25,658 nucleotides of DNA from a virus: the IMG/VR virus record IMGVR_UViG_3300043429_000817, positions 1 through 25,658 of that record. One strand, written 5' to 3'. The notes under the pieces were generated by a model. The model saw nothing but the letters and a program-made list of their open reading frames with translations, ran no database searches and was not told the origin of the DNA. The position numbers and the translations under genes are program-made. Below are positions 22,421 to 25,658 of this stretch, one piece after another (the stretch's first letter is position 1; every line of letters begins with the position of its first letter).

Positions 22421-24751
22421 ATGGCGTCAATCTCCCAATTGTTAGGTGGCAAGAAAAACCAGGATATATCCGATGTGCTGGCAGAAGCTATTTTCGGGAA
22501 AAAATCAAAACCGAAAAAGACAACAACACCAACTGCCCAAAAAGGGTCCGCAACTGTTACTGATGAGTCGCAGATTCCTATCTTACGTTCGATTGCCGCG
22601 AATGCGAGAATTTCTGCAAAGAACTCTATGGCACTGCCGGGAATTCTTCAGCAGACAAACATCATGCAGAAGAATATCGCAAAGTTGGTTCGTCTGCAAG
22701 GCGCGAATCCTACTAACAAAGCTGATGCCTTCTTCTCATCTGCCAAGTTCAGAGAGAATGCCTACGAATCCGCATTCCGTAAAGAATCCGGCGCTGGCGG
22801 TTCGACTTCACCGAAGAAAGAAGATGGTGGCGGAGAAAAGAAAGGAAAAACACTAACCGGTTTTATTGATTCTCTATTGGGAATATTCACCTCATCATTC
22901 ATCAAGAAAATGGTGGTTGGTGGTGTTCTTGTCGCCGGTCTGACCAAGTACTTCAAAGACCCAGTTTTCAAAAAACAAATTGATGAAATGCTGACTGCAT
23001 TCAGAAGAGCATTCATCAATGACAAAGGTTGGGAACTAATCAAGAAAGGTGCCTCAGATGTAGGAAATGTTCTTATTCTGTTGGGCGTTGCTCTCGTTGG
23101 TTTCAAACTTGCACTGAACTATCTTGCAGGTCGTATGTGGGCTGCCGGTGCGGGCATGGGTCGCGGAATGCCGATGCCAAATACACCGGGCCGCGGCGGA
23201 AAACCAGGCAAGCCGGGAAAACCTGGTGCGCCGGCGCCACGAAGAATGGGAACCGGAATTATGGGCGCGCTGACATCCTTGGGTCTGGGTTTTGGTGCTT
23301 CATATTTGATGAGTGATTCCGGCGGAGATTCGGGCGCGACAACAACTACACCAACAGGCGCAGAACAAGTATCCAATCAATCATCGGGTTCAAATCTTGG
23401 TTTGCTTGGCGGTCTTGCGGCACTACAGACAGTAAACACCGGCATCGGCGGTATCAACATGGTTTCGACCGTGATGAGTCGCAAAAAAATTGATGGTAAA
23501 GACCTTGTTTCGAAATCAACAATCAATAAGTGGATTAACAAAATTGGAAAAATCAGGTCCAAAAACTGGGGTGCGCGTGTACTAGGAAAACTCAGAAAAC
23601 GCCTGATGATGAGTAAACTCGGCAGAAAAATCCTACAGAAAGCAATTATCTTTATTGCAGGACTTGTTGCACCGGGACCGGGGTGGGTTGCATCGATTGC
23701 CGCCGCGGCATTCTTTTTGTGGGATGTTTATTGGTTGTACACAATTCTTGAAGAAATCATTCAAGATATTGAGGCAGAAGATGCCGAAGCAGAAGGTGCA
23801 ACAAGCGCATCACGACAAGCGAATTATGACGAAGAAGGACAAAGCAACACATCGTCTCGATTCAAAACCGCGCTGGCCGCGGCAACTGCGATACTGCCGG
23901 GACCTATGGGCATGGCGACTGCTACATCATATTGGGCAGGCCTCGCCGCCGGCGGAAACCTTGCTGATAAATTGGGCATGACTGCTGGCCAAGGTGCATA
24001 CAAAGACATTAACTTTGCGCAAGTCAAAGATAAAATCATTGCGGGTGAAGGCACTGCAAAAGGTGGAAGAAATCCTTATGAGACTGTTTACGGTTTCGGA
24101 CAATTTGGTTCACCATCCAAGAAATTGACCGAAATGACGATTGCTGAAGTGCAAGCATTCCAATCCCAACTGATTAACGCAACACGCGGTAAAGTCAAAG
24201 GTGTAGATTCAAACGAAGGCACCGGTGCTGTTGGTGCATTTCAGTTCACCAAGGAAACACTCGCAACTGCCGCGCAGGCGATTTACGGACAGAATTGGCA
24301 AAAGGTGAAATTCACACCAGAAGCACAAACTGCCATGGCAGAATATATTTTCGATATCTCTAAAGGTAGTAATCGAAGATTGAGTAAAAGATGGGCATTC
24401 TTTAGTGACCTTGATCCGGATTACTCAAGTCTCCGCGCACAAGGTGCCAGTGGCGGCAGCGTACCATATTTGAGTCAAATTCAAGTACCACCGCCGGCAC
24501 CACCAGTACCAGCGCCGGCAAAAAATAAGACTACACCATCTGTTGATGGAAACATCTTCAAAGCACCTGTCGCGGCAAATCTAGGAAAATCTGGTGCGCC
24601 AGCAACAAACTATGTCGTGATTGACCAAAGTCAGACAACAGTTGGTGCGCAATCACAATCCGCGGCGTCACCAGCGGCACAAACAATGCCAAGTGTGTAC
24701 AATCCAGAGCAATTCAATTTGTCTAACATAATGAGAGCATCTGCAATGTAA
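22421..24751 (+). CDS. Tape-measure-like hub/tail lysin with lysozyme-like domain
   Basis: 776 residues. The N-terminal 120 residues include a helical segment (SIAANARISAKNSMALPGIL, MQKNIAKLVRLQG). Hydrophobic, potentially membrane-inserting segments lie at about 148-178, 213-238, 278-297 and 408-447. A collagen-like glycine/proline stretch (GRGGKPGKPGKPGAPAPRR) is at 257-275. Residues 530-665 look like a lysozyme or transglycosylase: KIIAGEGT with E543 as candidate catalytic acid, YETVYGFG, and GTGAVGAFQFTKETL at 601-615, resembling the SSAVGRYQF motif of such domains. A proline-rich linker and a low-complexity tail follow. Position right after the gp26/gp51-like pair suggests the tape measure (T4 gp29 role), carrying the muralytic activity that gp5 lacks here. 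A separate virion lysin is the alternative. Ends TAATAA before a terminator. Confidence 0.8.
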   Translation: MASISQLLGGKKNQDISDVLAEAIFGKKSKPKKTTTPTAQKGSATVTDESQIPILRSIAANARISAKNSMALPGILQQTNIMQKNIAKLVRLQGANPTNKADAFFSSAKFRENAYESAFRKESGAGGSTSPKKEDGGGEKKGKTLTGFIDSLLGIFTSSFIKKMVVGGVLVAGLTKYFKDPVFKKQIDEMLTAFRRAFINDKGWELIKKGASDVGNVLILLGVALVGFKLALNYLAGRMWAAGAGMGRGMPMPNTPGRGGKPGKPGKPGAPAPRRMGTGIMGALTSLGLGFGASYLMSDSGGDSGATTTTPTGAEQVSNQSSGSNLGLLGGLAALQTVNTGIGGINMVSTVMSRKKIDGKDLVSKSTINKWINKIGKIRSKNWGARVLGKLRKRLMMSKLGRKILQKAIIFIAGLVAPGPGWVASIAAAAFFLWDVYWLYTILEEIIQDIEAEDAEAEGATSASRQANYDEEGQSNTSSRFKTALAAATAILPGPMGMATATSYWAGLAAGGNLADKLGMTAGQGAYKDINFAQVKDKIIAGEGTAKGGRNPYETVYGFGQFGSPSKKLTEMTIAEVQAFQSQLINATRGKVKGVDSNEGTGAVGAFQFTKETLATAAQAIYGQNWQKVKFTPEAQTAMAEYIFDISKGSNRRLSKRWAFFSDLDPDYSSLRAQGASGGSVPYLSQIQVPPPAPPVPAPAKNKTTPSVDGNIFKAPVAANLGKSGAPATNYVVIDQSQTTVGAQSQSAASPAAQTMPSVYNPEQFNLSNIMRASAM

Positions 24752-24752
24752 T

Positions 24753-24784
24753 AAAAAAAGGGACCCGAAGGTCCCTTTTCTTTT
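24753..24784. terminator. Bidirectional Rho-independent terminator
   Basis: GGGACC-CGAA-GGTCCC at 24760-24775, extended by AAAA/TTTT to a 10-bp stem with a stable tetraloop. It is followed by TTTTCTTTT on the plus strand, and by a run of seven T on the minus strand (A-run at 24753-24759). It lies between the convergent tape-measure-like gene and gp32 and should stop transcription from both sides. Confidence 0.93.
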
Positions 24785-24799
24785 ACTGCATCGATTGTA

Positions 24800-25658
24800 T
24801 TAATCGTCCAAATCTTTGAACGCATCCCAATCACCACCAGTATCTTTAGCCATCAAGGCATCGATACTTTCCGGTTCATTGTCTTTGAATTTTTCAATGA
24901 CAGTATCCTCAGCTTTGGTGCGAGGTGCTTCTTCACCAGTATGACCCAGTGCCTTATCAAGGCGATTCTTGAGTTGGTCATACGATTTGAAGTTTTTCTT
25001 ATCGGTGAATTCTTTCAGAGAGTATTCACTCTTCCAAAGATTTTCAAGTTTTTCATCATCACCACCGAACAGAGCAGATGGGTCAGCGAATTCAGACTTG
25101 TCGTAATTGCGATATCCTTCGACATTACGGATTTTCAGTTTGAAGTTCGAACCTTCCCACAGGTCAAAAGGATTGACTGCGGTTTCATCTGCGAATTCTG
25201 GATTCATCGCTTCTGAAATTTTGTCAAAAATCTTTTTACCAAACTTGAACAAGCGGACTTGTCCTTCATTAGCAGGATTGCTTGGGTCAGACACGACCAG
25301 AATGTTGGCAATGTAATTCAACTTGCGTTTCTGTTTACGCACAACATCTTTGTTTGCTTCGATACCCGAATTCCAGAGAGTGCTGTTGTGTTCACACACT
25401 GGGCACTTGTCATTGACGGTAGTCAAACAGTTTTCGATGTACCAACCGCCTGGTCCTTGGAATCCGTGATGAAACACGCGAACCCACGGAAGAGCATCAT
25501 CGCCATCTACGGCAGGTGCCGGCAGGAAACGGATGATTGCCATACCATTACCCGCTTTGTCAACTTGCGGTTGCCAGAATCGTTCATCATCTTTCGAACC
25601 TGCATCACCTGACTGATTTGTTGCTTCGATTGCCTTGGTCAGTTTGTCCAGAGAACGG
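24800..25658 (-). CDS. 32: Single-stranded DNA-binding protein gp32 (N-terminus beyond window)
   Basis: The frame stays open from the stop at 24800 to the window end, so the start is upstream and 285 residues are visible. The internal ATG at 25543 is not the start: in-frame upstream sequence includes DKAGNGMAIIRFLPAP, matching T4 gp32 DNAGNGQAVIRFLPS. The zinc site is conserved, with H-x12-C (HGFQGPGGWYIENC), then C-x2-C in KCPVC, as in T4 H64/C77/C87/C90. YIANILVVSDPSNPANEGQV and FKFGKKIFDKI match T4 ANILVVKDPAAPENEGKV and FGKKIWDKI, the OB-fold core. The C-terminus is acidic (DWDAFKDLDD), the tail by which gp32 recruits replication proteins. It coats ssDNA in replication, recombination and repair. 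It is the only non-virion gene here and converges on the plus block. Confidence 0.97.
   Translation of the reverse strand, partial: RSLDKLTKAIEATNQSGDAGSKDDERFWQPQVDKAGNGMAIIRFLPAPAVDGDDALPWVRVFHHGFQGPGGWYIENCLTTVNDKCPVCEHNSTLWNSGIEANKDVVRKQKRKLNYIANILVVSDPSNPANEGQVRLFKFGKKIFDKISEAMNPEFADETAVNPFDLWEGSNFKLKIRNVEGYRNYDKSEFADPSALFGGDDEKLENLWKSEYSLKEFTDKKNFKSYDQLKNRLDKALGHTGEEAPRTKAEDTVIEKFKDNEPESIDALMAKDTGGDWDAFKDLDD

Noticed and set aside
25541-25543. ATG at 25543 as the gp32 start
   Set aside because: Upstream in-frame sequence matches the gp32 N-terminal region, so the gene begins outside the window.
1-25658. tRNA genes, CRISPR arrays, insertion sequences, introns
   Set aside because: None seen on reading both strands; coding density is too high to leave room outside the short gaps described.

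Overview
The window is a virion-assembly cluster from a contractile-tailed (myovirus) phage of the T4-like superfamily. Almost every gene can be matched to a T4 baseplate, tail or head-completion protein (gp4, gp53, gp27, gp5, gp25, gp6, gp7, gp8, gp48/gp54-type tube proteins, gp26, gp32). Matches were made by recalling family sequences, not by a database search. The architecture is that of the exo-T-even phages of marine and soil bacteria (cyanophage, SAR11-phage and rhizobial-phage style) rather than T4 itself. The giant DUF4815 protein, the glycine-rich GSGY modules in wedge proteins and the split gp5 all point that way. GC content is moderate by eye. The host cannot be named from this window.

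Minus-strand block (19634 down to 1): eleven tightly packed genes run in order gp48-like tube cap, gp53, gp27-like hub, gp5 OB-fold hub, gp5 spike, an unrecognised 273-residue protein, gp25, gp6, gp7-like, gp8, and a very large DUF4815 protein that leaves the window at position 1. Many junctions are TAATG overlaps or gaps of 1-2 bases. T4-type late promoter boxes (NATAAATA) lie before gp48, gp25 and gp8. Together these genes build the central hub/spike, the six wedges and the proximal periphery of the baseplate.

Plus-strand block (19669 to 24751): gp4 head-completion nuclease, a conserved T4-like protein of uncertain role, a tail-tube-fold protein (gp54-like initiator), gp26, a 65-residue gp51-like ORF, and a 776-residue tape-measure-like protein with membrane-type segments and a lysozyme-like domain. 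A late promoter box lies just before the second gene and a strong bidirectional hairpin terminator follows the last. On the far side of the terminator the gp32 single-stranded DNA-binding protein gene converges on the minus strand; its N-terminus is cut by the window end.

The most notable signal is at the gp26/gp51 junction. A T_TTT_TTC slippery heptamer stands immediately before the gp26 stop. It has a Shine-Dalgarno-like GAGGGG upstream and, six bases downstream, two overlapping perfect stems that could form a pseudoknot. The -1 frame leads directly into the next ORF. This predicts a gp26-gp51 fusion made by programmed -1 frameshifting, the arrangement used by tail-assembly chaperones just ahead of the tape-measure gene in many other tailed phages. 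A second theme is redistribution of gp5: the OB hub and the spike are separate genes with no lysozyme between them, and a lysozyme-like domain sits in the tape-measure-like protein instead.
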